Positions 1 through 8,690 of a stretch of DNA of 64,000 nt are shown in pieces. The notes under the pieces are model-generated. The model did no database searches. It was not told where the DNA came from and worked only from the letters and a program-made list of their open reading frames with translations. Position numbers and translations under genes: made by a program. How positions within the stretch are numbered: the stretch's first letter is position 1; each line of letters opens with the position of its first letter. This DNA is from Palsa-504 sp963844625 (GTDB lineage: Bacteria; Actinomycetota; Actinomycetes; Streptosporangiales; Streptosporangiaceae), in assembly GCA_963844625.1 (NCBI GenBank), contig CAWJPF010000003.1:40771-104770 (forward strand), given 5' to 3'.

Positions 1-955
1 ACAGGGCAGTGGCACTCGACGGCCCCATCGACGCGTGCGCCAGGTACGGGCGGTGGTAAGTGGCCTCGAACGACGCCGCGACCTCCTGCCTGGCCGGGCG
101 GGCGCCACGTTCGGCGAGCACGGTTGTCTCGGCCGCAGCCGAGCGCAGGAAGGCCGGCAGGCCGCCAGGGTCCGGCAGGGTCGGGTGCCGCGCCCAGGTG
201 GCGTCGGCGCGCAGCCGGTCGGCGGCGCCCAGCGCGATCTCCTCGCGCTCGGCGACCACGCCGAGGAAGCTGCCGTCCCGCACCACCGTGAGCACTCCCG
301 GCAGTGCGAGCGCCGCCGTCGTATCAAGGGCGGTGAGCGTCCCGCCGCGAGACGGGGGACGGACGATCCGGCCGTAGCACAGGCCGTCAGGCGACAGGTC
401 GTGCACGAAGCGGGGCCGGCCGGTGAGCTTGTCAGGCAGGTCAAGCCGGGGCACACTCGTGCCGACGACGTGGTAGGCGGAGGCGGGCTTGGGCTGGTGC
501 TCGCCGCTGGCGGCCCGGTCGAGCAGCACATCGTCGGCGAGTTCCCAGTAGCTGGTGGACCGGCCGTCCGGTGCCAGGATCTGGCCGTCGGCCACGGTCA
601 GCTTGCTCTCCGGCACGCCCAGCCGGGCCGCGGCGACTCCCAAGTAGAGCACCCTGGCCTCCGCGCACACCAGGCGGATGGCAGAGCCCGAGTGCTGGAT
701 GGACAAGCTGCCCGCGGTATAGCCCTCATCGGGGCTGGCACCGGTGGCCGCGGGGATCATCCGCACCCGGGCGACGCCGATGTCCAGTTCCTCGGCGGCC
801 ACCTGGGACAGCGCGGTGAGTACGCCCTGCCCGAGTTCCACCTTTCCCGGCCGTACCTCAACAACACCCGAGCGCAGCACGCGGAGCCAGTCACCGAGGC
901 GGGGGTTCACCGCCACCGAGGCCGGCAGCGCGACGGCCGGCGTCGCCGGGTTCAC
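1..955 (-). CDS. Molybdopterin-binding subunit of a xanthine dehydrogenase-family oxidoreductase (N-terminal 318 codons, cut by window edge)
   Basis: Large catalytic subunit of a molybdenum hydroxylase, the class that hydroxylates aldehydes or N-heterocycles at a Mo-pterin centre. The frame begins with GTG, whose bases overlap the stop of the upstream 2Fe-2S gene (GTGA, 952-955), so the two subunits are translationally coupled. The visible part contains the family segment VELGQGVLTALSQVAAEEL, a following run GYTAGSLSIQHSGSAIR, and later KLTGRPRFVHDL, the usual linker into the second domain of IorB/nicotinate dehydrogenase-like large subunits. The C-terminal active-site region lies outside the window. 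No FAD-binding middle subunit is visible upstream, which fits the two-subunit isoquinoline 1-oxidoreductase type rather than the three-subunit CO-dehydrogenase type; this is inference and the substrate cannot be told. Confidence 0.85.
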   Translation of the reverse strand, partial: MNPATPAVALPASVAVNPRLGDWLRVLRSGVVEVRPGKVELGQGVLTALSQVAAEELDIGVARVRMIPAATGASPDEGYTAGSLSIQHSGSAIRLVCAEARVLYLGVAAARLGVPESKLTVADGQILAPDGRSTSYWELADDVLLDRAASGEHQPKPASAYHVVGTSVPRLDLPDKLTGRPRFVHDLSPDGLCYGRIVRPPSRGGTLTALDTTAALALPGVLTVVRDGSFLGVVAEREEIALGAADRLRADATWARHPTLPDPGGLPAFLRSAAAETTVLAERGARPARQEVAASFEATYHRPYLAHASMGPSSATAL

Positions 956-1449
956 GCCGCGTCCCCCCGAAGTTCGGCCGCAGCCGCGAGCACGGCGCGG
1001 ACGATGCGGTTGTGCGCGCCGCACCGGCACAGGTTGCGGTCCAGGGCGGCGCGCACCTCCGCATCGGACGGATCGTCGCTGCGCCTGAGCAGTTCCACCG
1101 CCGCGATAGTCACACCGGACATGCAGTAGCCGCACTGGGCGGCCTGCCCCGCGATGAGCGCCTCGGTTACCGGATGCGGCCGGTCCGCGGGGCCAAGACC
1201 CTCGACCGTGATGATTTCCTTGTCCAGCACAGACCACAGCGGCGTGTCACACGAGTAGGCCGTACGCCCGTCAACCAGCACCATGCACGCCCCGCACAGG
1301 CCGATGCCGCAGCCGAACCGGGTCCCCTTCAGGCCGAGGTGGTTCCGCAGGACGTACAGCAGCGCAGTGTCTTGTTCGGCGCGCACTTCCCGCCGTTGCC
1401 CGTTTACGAGGACCACAGTCGGCGAAGCGGTCCGCCGGTCGTTCGTCAT
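952..1449 (-). CDS. 2Fe-2S iron-sulfur subunit of molybdenum hydroxylase
   Basis: Small electron-transfer subunit (165 aa) that carries two [2Fe-2S] clusters from the Mo site to an acceptor. The plant-ferredoxin-like domain has cysteines 47, 52, 55 and 67 in the segment FGCGIGLCGAC...SC. The C-terminal helical domain has cysteines 106, 109, 141 and 143 in CGYC and CRCG. All eight ligands are present, so the protein should be functional. The longer open frame starts at 1527, but the internal ATG at 1449 fits the usual family N-terminus (a short tail, then TVVLVNGQ). The stop overlaps the start of the large subunit. Family identity is certain; the partner substrate is not. Confidence 0.92.
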   Translation of the reverse strand: MTNDRRTASPTVVLVNGQRREVRAEQDTALLYVLRNHLGLKGTRFGCGIGLCGACMVLVDGRTAYSCDTPLWSVLDKEIITVEGLGPADRPHPVTEALIAGQAAQCGYCMSGVTIAAVELLRRSDDPSDAEVRAALDRNLCRCGAHNRIVRAVLAAAAELRGDAA

Positions 1450-1546
1450 CACCCACAGGCTATCCGAACGCGGCGGGCTTACTCCGGCCGCCGGGAGCGC
1501 TGGCGTCTGGGCACAGGCCGGCCGCACTAGCCGTGCCGGCTAGAGC

Positions 1547-1792
1547 CTAGAGCCAGCTTTGGTAGAGATGCTTAAGCGCTTCCCGGTGCCGAGCGCCCGC
1601 CGTTGGGTCGTAGGTATCGTTGTCCGGCACCGCGAACCCGTGGTGGGCGGGGTAGAACTCGACGGTGTGGTCAACCCGGCGGCGGTAAGAGCGCTGTCGA
1701 GCAGCTCGGCCTGCTCGGGGTGAACGAGCGGTCCTCCACGGCGCCGGCCGCGCCGATCCCCATGACATCGAATGGGCATTCCAGGCGCACAC
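1547..1792 (-). pseudogene. Dienelactone hydrolase C-terminal fragment, frameshifted
   Basis: The last 42 codons read VDHTVEFYPAHHGFAVPDND and onward, which is the conserved end of dienelactone hydrolase-family proteins with the catalytic His in HHGF. The preceding piece (EQAELLDSALTAAGL) is in a second frame, and an earlier piece (VMGIGAAGAVEDRSFT, with the acid region) in a third. At least two frameshifts separate them, and the nucleophile Cys/Ser region is missing. It is a decayed 3' end with no plausible function. Confidence 0.7.
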
Positions 1793-1844
1793 TCTTCATC
1801 TCCTCCAGCGGCGGCCGATCACTACGTCCCTCATTTGCCGGGAG

Positions 1845-2010
1845 TTACCGGATGCAGCACTGAACATTGATGACCAACGCGAGGCCACCAGCAGCAACGA
1901 CCATCACCGCTCGGCGATCGACCATCGGATGATCCAATCCACCGCCATCACCGTCAAGTGCAAACTCCGTGGTCAGAACAATCGGGATCATGTACGTAAC
2001 GTCAGGAAAG
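1845..2010 (-). pseudogene. Unidentified coding relic sharing a TYMIPI..TTEF motif with 5813-5884
   Basis: On the minus strand this segment reads PDVTYMIPIVLTTEFALDGD and continues to a stop at 1845. A related segment at 5813-5884 reads PTYMIPIAATTEFVLDPDG. The two also match as DNA over about 39 bases (aactccgtggtc ... gggatcatgtacgta). No start codon with a ribosome site is seen and the family is not recognised. I treat both as remnants of one repeated gene family. Confidence 0.35.
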
Positions 2011-2047
2011 CCATTGAGCAACCTCCCAGGCACCAGATGTGACCTCG

Positions 2048-2803
2048 TTAGCCGAGACGTTCCGCCGTCGCGAAACTCAACGCTCGCGTGGCGACCCAGA
2101 AGCTGAGGGCAGCTATCGGAACCTCGACGAAAGCCAGCGCGATCCCCTCGAATCGCCCCGCCGCATTCGACGAGATGACGTTGATCCACGCGTCGCATAG
2201 CAGCAGCGTGCCCGTGACCGTGGCCAGAACGACCGCGGTCGCCGATCGGCGATGGAGAGCGCGTCCGGTGTACGCCATGGCGAGAAGTTCGAACACGTCA
2301 AGGCCCGTCCAGTGTAGTCGAAGGTGCCGAGCGATCTGGACCGTCGGCTCGACGGCCAGCACGAGAACCAGAGATGGCACCAGGGCGAGCGCGGCTATCG
2401 CTAGGGCCGGCGGCAGCCAGCGGGCATGCGGCCCGGCCCGCGAGAGCCCTGTTCCGGCCCGCGAGAGCGCTGTTCCTGTGAGGGCGGCGAGTTCAGTCCT
2501 GATCGTGATCACGCACAGCACCACGATGGCAGTCACCACGGCCAGGAACGTCGGGATCGACCCGGCCCACGTCGACGCCCCGGCCTGGGTCAGAATGCGG
2601 AACCAGGCCGAGATAAAGGTCACCGTGGCCGCGAACGAAGCCGCCATGGCCGATAGCCAGGAATCCCGCGAGTACAGCCACGCCGTAACCAGTAGTCCGA
2701 GCATCATGGCCAGGATGAGGCCAACGGTCAGGATATGGAGCTGGTGGGTGGGGGCTCGTTTAACTTGCGAGAGGAAGCGGCGGGGTTTCCATGCGCGGCT
2801 CAC
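2048..2803 (-). CDS. Multi-pass membrane protein, function unknown
   Basis: Integral membrane protein of 251 aa with about seven hydrophobic segments, roughly at residues 22-41, 50-67, 84-101, 131-150, 170-182, 190-210 and 220-243. A short basic N-terminus (KPRRFLSQVKR) predicts an inside orientation. No catalytic motif is recognised, and it is not an obvious transporter family. The frame is uninterrupted with typical codon bias, so it looks like a living gene. The start at 2803 is the furthest upstream; internal starts just before the first membrane segment are possible. Its neighbours are relics and give no functional clue. Confidence 0.6.
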   Translation of the reverse strand: MSRAWKPRRFLSQVKRAPTHQLHILTVGLILAMMLGLLVTAWLYSRDSWLSAMAASFAATVTFISAWFRILTQAGASTWAGSIPTFLAVVTAIVVLCVITIRTELAALTGTALSRAGTGLSRAGPHARWLPPALAIAALALVPSLVLVLAVEPTVQIARHLRLHWTGLDVFELLAMAYTGRALHRRSATAVVLATVTGTLLLCDAWINVISSNAAGRFEGIALAFVEVPIAALSFWVATRALSFATAERLG

Positions 2804-3008
2804 CCGGCACCTGGCCGTGACGGCGTCGGCGGTGCACTACTACTTTCCCGGCCCCCAGGCTCTGCTCGATGCCCTGATCGTGGACGGGTTCAGCTCCATG
2901 GCCGGGGCCCTGTGTACTGCCTGCGTGGGGCGGGGGCCCGGGCCTGCCGGGCGAGCACTGGCTCGCCGTATGCCGGATAACAGCTCTGCGGCTATGTTAG
3001 GCGAATAG
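2793..3008 (+). pseudogene. TetR-family regulator relic (helix-turn-helix end and start of ligand domain)
   Basis: The segment HLAVTASAVHYYFPGPQALL followed by DALIVDGFSSMAGAL is the recognition helix and first ligand-domain helix of a TetR regulator (compare the family pattern VS..AlYyHF..KeaLl). The upstream half of the HTH is absent; the frame is fused to the antisense of the membrane protein gene. The similarity ends at about 2990. It is a short dead fragment. Confidence 0.55.
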
Positions 3009-3761
3009 ACCTGACGGCTGACGCTAGATACGGCCCAGGTGACGGTACCGTCCTGCAGGAACTTGAGGCGCTCCAAGGATTGGGGCTGGTTGTCCGAGAC
3101 GACAGCCGATCCGGCGTCGGCGGCAGGTGGAGGGTGACTGCCAACGCTCGACCGTACATCCAATAGCTGCAGGCACAGAGGATGAAGCGTAGATGTTCAG
3201 AAGCCGAGGGTGGATGGGAATCGGCTAATCCCTCTGCCTCTGTTGTCGGATCGCTAACTCCGTGCACTAGCCGCCTGCCAGAGGTAAAGGCTTTGGCGGC
3301 ACGCTGCGAGCTGGCCACGCGGCTGAACGCGGCCGGGCTGACCACGGGCGCAGACCAAACCCCGTCAGCGGCACCGAAGCGGCCAGGAATGTCGATACCT
3401 GCTGGCACTCACACCATCAGCGCCACCCTGTGGCCAGCGCCGATCGCAAGAAATCAAGTCCAGACTCAACTGCAGGAGGGACGGTATGAAATCACCGTCC
3501 CGGTCCGCGCCGACCGGTGATCATGTTGTTGATCGTTGGTTTTCGCCGGTTGGCTCCGGCACCCCGAGAGGCTGCGACCTGCCACTTGCGATGCCCGTAT
3601 GGAGCGGGACACACTGGCATTTGGCGCGAACGCGGGCCTGGTAGGGCCGCGTACCTGGATGGGCTGACGGCCGGCGGCGAGGGCGAGGGCGGGGGTGGAG
3701 CGGGCGGTCACCATCGATCGCACGTTTGGCCGCGCGGCTGAGCAGGAGAGGAAGGCCACCG
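3009..3761. other. Gene-poor stretch with unassigned relics
   Basis: No intact gene is supported in these 750 bases. A plus-strand piece near 3049-3168 (VLQELEALQGLGLVVRDD, then RWRVTANARPYIQ and a stop) resembles the end of a winged-helix protein. A piece near 3285-3350 (CELATRLNAAGLTTGADQ) resembles the C-terminal part of recombinase-type proteins. Neither is long enough to assign. Confidence 0.4.
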
Positions 3762-4766
3762 ATGGAGGTTGTCGAGTTCCACCCGGACCGCAAACAGTAC
3801 GCGTTCACGTTCGGCGGGGTCGCACCCGTCCGAAAGGTGATGCCGGGAACGGTGCTGCGGCTATGGACGGAGGACGCGTTCTGCGGCAACATCCGGAACA
3901 CCACGGACATGCCGAGCTCGGCGCTGACCATGCCGTTCGTCAACCCGCAGACCGGCCCGTTTTATGTTGAAGGCGCGAAGCCCGGCGACACCCTGGCGCT
4001 GCATTTCGTGGACCTCAGCCCGGCGCGCAGCTTCGGCGCATCGTGCACGATCCCGCTCTTCGGCGGGCTGACAAGCACCGATCGCACGGCAACACTGCAG
4101 GACCCGCTGCCGGAACGGACCTGGATCTACGAGGTGGACCGCGAGCGGTGGACCATCTCGTTCCAGGCTCAGGCCAGCGATCTTCGGCTGGAGCTGCCGA
4201 TGGATCCCATGCTGGGCACGGTCGGCGTGGCACCGGCGGCAGGTGAAGTACGCTCCTCGCTGGTGCCAGACATGTTCGGCGGGAACATGGACAGTCCGGA
4301 AATGCGCGCCGGCGCGACGTGCTATTTGGGGGTCAATGTAGACGGGGCGCTCTTCTCGGTGGGCGACGGGCACTATCGGCAAGGCGAAGGCGAGGCATGC
4401 GGCACTGCGGTAGAAGGCGCAATGGACGTTACGCTCGTCGTGGACTTGATAAAGGGCGGCGCGCCCGCCTGGCCGCGAATCGAGACCGACAGCCACCTTG
4501 CGGTTGTGGGGTCGAGCCGTCCACTTGAGGACGCCTGGCGGGTTAGCCAGGTCGGCATGGTGATGTGGCTCGGCGAGCTGTACGGGCTGGACAAGCTGGA
4601 CGCCTACCAGCTGCTGTCGCAGACCAGCGAAGCCCCGCTGGCCAACGTCGTAGACGCCAATTACAGCGCCGTCACAAAGGTGGCGAAGGCCTTTCTTCCC
4701 CGGGCTGACGCCTATCGCGGCATGCACCGGCAGATGCGTGAGGTGGCTGCGGCAATCAGCAGATGA
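3762..4766 (+). CDS. Acetamidase/formamidase family protein
   Basis: Predicted amidase of the FmdA/AmdA family (334 aa), which hydrolyses small amides such as formamide or acetamide to ammonia and the acid. Supporting motifs are the central MFGGNMDSPEMRAGATCYLG and the metal/active-site region SVGDGHYRQGEGEACGTAVEG, both family hallmarks. The length suits the shorter actinobacterial members. The start at 3762 follows a strong ribosome site (aggagagga) and begins MEVVEFHP; the open frame extends 12 codons upstream but without a site. An SDR gene follows 84 bases downstream on the same strand and may share the transcript. Amide substrate and pathway are not determinable. A second, diverged paralogue lies at 21937-22860. 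Confidence 0.88.
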   Translation: MEVVEFHPDRKQYAFTFGGVAPVRKVMPGTVLRLWTEDAFCGNIRNTTDMPSSALTMPFVNPQTGPFYVEGAKPGDTLALHFVDLSPARSFGASCTIPLFGGLTSTDRTATLQDPLPERTWIYEVDRERWTISFQAQASDLRLELPMDPMLGTVGVAPAAGEVRSSLVPDMFGGNMDSPEMRAGATCYLGVNVDGALFSVGDGHYRQGEGEACGTAVEGAMDVTLVVDLIKGGAPAWPRIETDSHLAVVGSSRPLEDAWRVSQVGMVMWLGELYGLDKLDAYQLLSQTSEAPLANVVDANYSAVTKVAKAFLPRADAYRGMHRQMREVAAAISR

Positions 4767-4850
4767 GGCGCTGCCGGATAGCGGAAGCGTTAGCAAGTAC
4801 ACCGCACGTCGCGGCGAGGCGATGTGCGGCGCCAACCGAGGAGGCGGAGG

Positions 4851-5612
4851 ATGGACCTAGGCTTGCAGGGGTTGCGTGCCCTCGTGACCGGCGGTACGAG
4901 GGGAATCGGACGAGCGATCGTGGACGCGCTAGCCGCCGAGGGTGCTGCTGTCGGGTTCTGCGCGCGGACCGCGAGCGATGTCCTTGACACGGTCGAGACG
5001 CTGACCAAGCGCGGCAGCGTAGCGGTGGGGCTAGCCGTTGACGTCGCGGACGAGCAGGGCATGCAGCGATGGGTCGCTGACAGCGCCACCGAACTCGGGG
5101 GGGTGGACATAGTGGTGGCCAACGTCAGCGCGCTTGCGATCCCGGACGAGGTGGCGAGCTGGCGGGCAAGCTTCGATGTGGACATGATGGGCACGGTTCG
5201 GCTGGTGACCGCCGCAATGCCGTACCTGGAACGCAGCGACGCGGCTTCGATCGTGACGGTCGCGAGCGTGTCCGGCCGGGAGATCGACTTCGCGGCGGGA
5301 CCTTACGGCGTGTTCAAGGCGGCGATCATTCACTACACCCAGGGCCTGGCTTACCAGCTCGCGCCGAAAGGCATCCGCGCCAACAGCCTCTCGCCGGGCA
5401 ACACGTACTTTCCCGGTGGCGTCTGGGAGGACATCGAGCAGCACAATCCAGAATTGTTCGCCCAGGCCATGGCGCTGAATCCGACCGGCCGGATGGCGAA
5501 ACCCGAGGAGATTGCGCGCGCGGCGGTGTTCTTGGCCAGCCCGGCGGCAAGCTTCATGACCGGTGCCAACCTGCTGGTCGACGGAGGGCTAACACGCGGC
5601 GTGCAGTTCTGA
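4851..5612 (+). CDS. SDR-family NAD(P)-dependent oxidoreductase
   Basis: Classical short-chain dehydrogenase of 253 aa. The cofactor motif TGGTRGIG is at residues 13-20, the structural NVS at about 91-93, and the catalytic triad matches Ser139, Tyr152 and Lys156 in the YGVFK motif. The C-terminus has PEEIARAAVFLASPAASFMTG and ends in a GG-containing stretch, as in FabG-like members. The start at 4851 follows a purine-rich site (gaggcggagg). It lies downstream of the amidase gene in the same direction, so the two may act in one catabolic step. NADP versus NAD preference and the carbonyl substrate are unknown. Confidence 0.92.
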   Translation: MDLGLQGLRALVTGGTRGIGRAIVDALAAEGAAVGFCARTASDVLDTVETLTKRGSVAVGLAVDVADEQGMQRWVADSATELGGVDIVVANVSALAIPDEVASWRASFDVDMMGTVRLVTAAMPYLERSDAASIVTVASVSGREIDFAAGPYGVFKAAIIHYTQGLAYQLAPKGIRANSLSPGNTYFPGGVWEDIEQHNPELFAQAMALNPTGRMAKPEEIARAAVFLASPAASFMTGANLLVDGGLTRGVQF

Positions 5613-5812
5613 CCCGGATCCATGAGTCGGGCAGCGCCAGCCTGACCGCCCCGCTCGGCGGGCGGGGGCCTGGACGGAACCGTAAGACGCGGCGACTCTA
5701 CCGGCAGCCTGCCCTTTTCAGGGTGATGGGATTCCTGGCCCGCATCGAGCAACTCACCGACGACGCGCTCCCGCCCGGCGGACCCGGCGACGGGGTGCCC
5801 CGCACGTACCGG

Positions 5813-5884
5813 TCATCGCTCACCGTCGGGGTCGAGAACGAACTCCGTGGTCGCGGCGATCGGGATCATGTACGTAGGTTGCGG
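5813..5884 (-). pseudogene. Second copy of the TYMIPI..TTEF relic
   Basis: Minus-strand reading gives PTYMIPIAATTEFVLDPDG and a stop at 5813. It is the counterpart of the relic at 1845-2010 and is conserved in both DNA and predicted peptide. No upstream gene body is left. Confidence 0.35.
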
Positions 5885-5940
5885 CTCGCCCCTCGGGCGT
5901 TGAGTTTCCCCAGGTCATAGCCCTAAAGCAAGTCCCGGAA

Positions 5941-6066
5941 AGGCTCGTGATACTGCGGTGATGCAGGACATGCGCATAGACCGTTAGCGTGACCACGACG
6001 CTGGCGTAACCTAGCCGCTGGCTGACGATGTGGACGGACTCGCCAGCCCGCAGGAGGATCGTGGCG
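5941..6066 (-). pseudogene. Tyrosine recombinase (phage integrase) C-terminal fragment
   Basis: Minus-strand translation gives LLRAGESVHIVSQRLGYAS followed by VVVTLTVYAHVL, the C-terminal catalytic segment of XerC/phage-type integrases with the nucleophilic Tyr in VYAHV. The conserved His/Trp position (normally LGHAS) is Tyr here. The upstream Arg box and the rest of the protein are absent, so it is inactive. It marks a past integrated element. Confidence 0.65.
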
Positions 6067-6253
6067 GGCGAGTCCCCGCGTCAGGGCCCCTGAAACAGCG
6101 CTAGCCGGCCGCACCTATGCCGAGGACCCAGGCCATTCGGCGGCAGCCGCCGCACTCGGCCTGTATCGCTCCGGAACTGTCGCTAGGCGCGCTGCAATCG
6201 CTCCTCGATCGACGAGGCCGGCCTGGAACTTGTCGTGCATCTGATCGATTCCC

Positions 6254-6463
6254 GTGCGCGATTCACTTGGGAGCCGGGGAAGGCTCTGGCTGAAGTGCGT
6301 CCCGGGACTCTTCGCACATGAAGCAGGTGTCCTGCGGCGGCTGTCCGCGGAAGCCGTGCCCAGGCTCGTCGCTGCCCAGGACCACCGTCTCCTGCTCGGG
6401 GACCTGCCTGGCCGCGACGGATTCGATGCCACCCCCGACGAGGCGAAGACGGAAACTGATTGA
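6254..6463 (+). pseudogene. Aminoglycoside phosphotransferase-fold fragment
   Basis: The piece LWLKCVPGLFAHEAGVLRRL followed by VPRLVAAQDHRLLLGDLPGRD matches the N-lobe of APH-type kinases (catalytic Lys in WLK, Glu in HE, then the hinge LLL.D.PG.D). The C-lobe with the HGD and DFG-like motifs is missing; the frame ends at 6463. The rest of 5613-6660 holds no supported gene besides the relics listed here. Confidence 0.5.
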
Positions 6464-6660
6464 CGTTGGCCGTGATGACGAGGGCGGCGTGGCGCAGGTA
6501 GACGCTGTTGGGGCCCGGCTGTGACTGTTCCTGGCTTTCGCCCGTGGAGCGTCGGCTTGGGCGCCGGTGATCTTGCCCGGTCTTGACTAGTCCGCCGCCT
6601 CCGGTCATCCGCTGAGTCTGCCCTTACGTCCTAGCCGTCCGGTCAGTGCGGCCTCGATCA

Positions 6661-7533
6661 TCAAGCGGTGCCGCCAGTCCCCGGCCGGCCGGGTCCGGCG
6701 CTGTCCGTGCCCTCCGCTCCATCGAGGGTGGTCGCGCCGGTCATGATCGCCACGGCCTCCTCCATCGTGTGGCTCTGCGGGGTGACAACGCCCGCGCAGC
6801 TGCCGAGACGCTGGATGTGGATCCGGTCGGCGACCTCGAAGACGTGCTGCATGTTGTGGCTGATCATGATGACCGGCAGGCCCCGGCTGCGCAGCTGTTT
6901 GATCAGGGCCAGCACCTGGCCGGACTCGCGGACACCCAGGGCGGCGGTCGGCTCGTCCAGGATCACGACCTTGGAGCCGAACGCGGCTGCACGCGCCACC
7001 GCGACCGCCTGGCGCTGGCCGCCGGACAGGGTCTCGACCTTCTGCGTGATGTCCTGGATCGTGCCGATCCCGAGGTCCTTGAGCTGGTCCCGGGCAGCCG
7101 CCCGCATCCCGCGGGTGTCGAGCTTGCGGAACATCGTGCCCAGCGGGCCCTTGTCCCTGATCTCCCGGCCGAGATAGAGGTTGCTGGCGATGTCCAGGGC
7201 GGGTGCGACGGCGAGGGTCTGGTACACGGTCTCGATCCCGGCCTGCCGGGCATCGGTCGGGTTCTTGAACTCGACCTTGGTCCCGTCCATCAGGATCTCG
7301 CCCTCGTCCAGGGTCAGAGCCCCGGACAGGCACTTGACCAGCGTCGACTTGCCCGCGCCGTTATCGCCGATTATGGCGAGCACCTCGTCCGGATACAGCT
7401 TCAGGCTGACCCCGGTCAGCGCGACCACACGGCCGAACGTCTTACCTAGGCCGCGCGCCTCCAGCGTCGGGGTCTCCGACGTGACGGGCCGGCCATCGCC
7501 GCTCGCCCGGTCGGCGTCTACGTGGGTGCTCAT
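6661..7533 (-). CDS. Sugar-type ABC importer ATPase (single ABC domain)
   Basis: ATP-hydrolysing subunit of a carbohydrate ABC importer (290 aa). Walker A GDNGAGKST is at 56-64, signature LSGGQ at 169-173, Walker B with VVILDEPTAALG at 189-200 and the switch His at about 225. Unlike RbsA/XylG it has one, not two, ABC domains, as in FrcA-type systems, so it should act as a homodimer. The ATG overlaps the TGA of the upstream permease (ATGA, 7530-7533), which shows coupling. It is the last gene of the binding protein-permease-ATPase operon. The solute is probably a pentose or hexose, by family only. Confidence 0.93.
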   Translation of the reverse strand: MSTHVDADRASGDGRPVTSETPTLEARGLGKTFGRVVALTGVSLKLYPDEVLAIIGDNGAGKSTLVKCLSGALTLDEGEILMDGTKVEFKNPTDARQAGIETVYQTLAVAPALDIASNLYLGREIRDKGPLGTMFRKLDTRGMRAAARDQLKDLGIGTIQDITQKVETLSGGQRQAVAVARAAAFGSKVVILDEPTAALGVRESGQVLALIKQLRSRGLPVIMISHNMQHVFEVADRIHIQRLGSCAGVVTPQSHTMEEAVAIMTGATTLDGAEGTDSAGPGRPGTGGTA

Positions 7534-8546
7534 CTACGTACCTTCCTGATCCACTGGTCGAGGGCGACGGCGACGATGACGAGGATTCCCTCGGCGAGCA
7601 CCTGGTAAAGGCTTTGCACGCCGGCCAGGTTGAGGCCGCTCTGGAACGTCTGCACGATGAGGGCGCCCAGCAGCGTCCCGAGGACCGCGCCGCGGCCGCC
7701 GAACAGGCTGGTGCCGCCGATCACGACCGCGGCGATGCTGTCGAGGTTCGCGTTGGTCAGGTTGTTCGTGCTGGCCACCCCGACCCGGCCGATGAGGATC
7801 CAGGCGGCGAGCCCATAAATCACCCCGGCGGTCAGGTAGACGCTGAGCAGCACCCGGCTGGTCTTGATGCCGGACAGCCGGGCGGCCTCGGGGTCGTCGC
7901 CGGTGGAGTACACGTGCCTTCCCCACGCCGTGCGGGTGAGCGCGAAGCTTATGACCACGTACAGCACGAGCATGAGGATCACGCCGGTGGTCAGCTGGTA
8001 CGGGCCGATGTCCACGTAGTTCCCGGTCCAGATCAGGATGCTCGGCATCGAGCTGGCAAAGACCGAGGCGCCACCGGAATACTTCAGGCCGAGCGCGGTG
8101 AAGATGCTCAGCGTGCCCAGCGTCACGATGAACGGCGGGAGCTTGATCCTGGTCACCAGGAAGCCGTTGATGAAGCCGGTCAGCGCGCCGACGGCGATGC
8201 CGAGGAGCAGCGCCAGCGGCCCCGGGACGCCGTTGTTGGCCGCGGTCTGGGCCATCACCATCTGCGCCAGGATCGCGGCCGCGCCGACGGACAGGTCGAT
8301 CCCGGCGGTCAGGATGATCATGGTCTGGCCGATGGCCAGGGTTGCCAGCACGGCGACCTGCTGGATCATCAGCGACAGGTTGGTCGCGCTCAGGAACCGG
8401 GGGTTGATGGCGGAGAATATGATGACGGACGCGACGAGCACGCTCGCCGGGCCGATCGCCGGGTGCCGGTGCAGCGTGTGCTGGAGGGGGGCGCCGCGCT
8501 CCTGCCTCGCCCGCGCCTCACTGGCCGGCTCGGTGACTGCTGTCAT
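7530..8546 (-). CDS. Sugar ABC importer permease (RbsC/FrcC family)
   Basis: Membrane channel subunit (338 aa from the chosen start) of the BPD_transp_2 family with eight to ten hydrophobic segments. Family landmarks are GQTMIILTAGIDLSVGAA, with the conserved G.DLSVG, and NLTNANLDSIAAVVIGGTSL near the C-terminus. The open frame reaches 8666, but ATG 8546 gives a normal soluble N-terminus (MTAVTEPASEAR) just ahead of the first helix. It is co-directional with and 144 bases downstream of the binding-protein gene, and overlaps the ATPase gene by four bases. Confidence 0.92.
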   Translation of the reverse strand: MTAVTEPASEARARQERGAPLQHTLHRHPAIGPASVLVASVIIFSAINPRFLSATNLSLMIQQVAVLATLAIGQTMIILTAGIDLSVGAAAILAQMVMAQTAANNGVPGPLALLLGIAVGALTGFINGFLVTRIKLPPFIVTLGTLSIFTALGLKYSGGASVFASSMPSILIWTGNYVDIGPYQLTTGVILMLVLYVVISFALTRTAWGRHVYSTGDDPEAARLSGIKTSRVLLSVYLTAGVIYGLAAWILIGRVGVASTNNLTNANLDSIAAVVIGGTSLFGGRGAVLGTLLGALIVQTFQSGLNLAGVQSLYQVLAEGILVIVAVALDQWIRKVRR

Positions 8547-8690
8547 GGTCTTATCGTCAGTCCTTTCGGTGCCGAGAGCCCGGCGGTTACGTCGTGTGCG
8601 CTCCTGTGCCCGGTGTGTCCCGCACGGCACGTGCGGTCGATGATCCGGCAGGAGGCCACCTCCCACCCGGAGACTGCGGTGCCCGGCACA

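Noticed and set aside
35..1129. Plus-strand 364-codon open frame
   Set aside because: Antisense to the molybdenum hydroxylase subunits, which have all cofactor motifs; a by-product of high GC.
3285..3350. Recombinase-like ELATRLNAAGLTTG
   Set aside because: Too short and isolated; the pattern is common in several HTH-like proteins.
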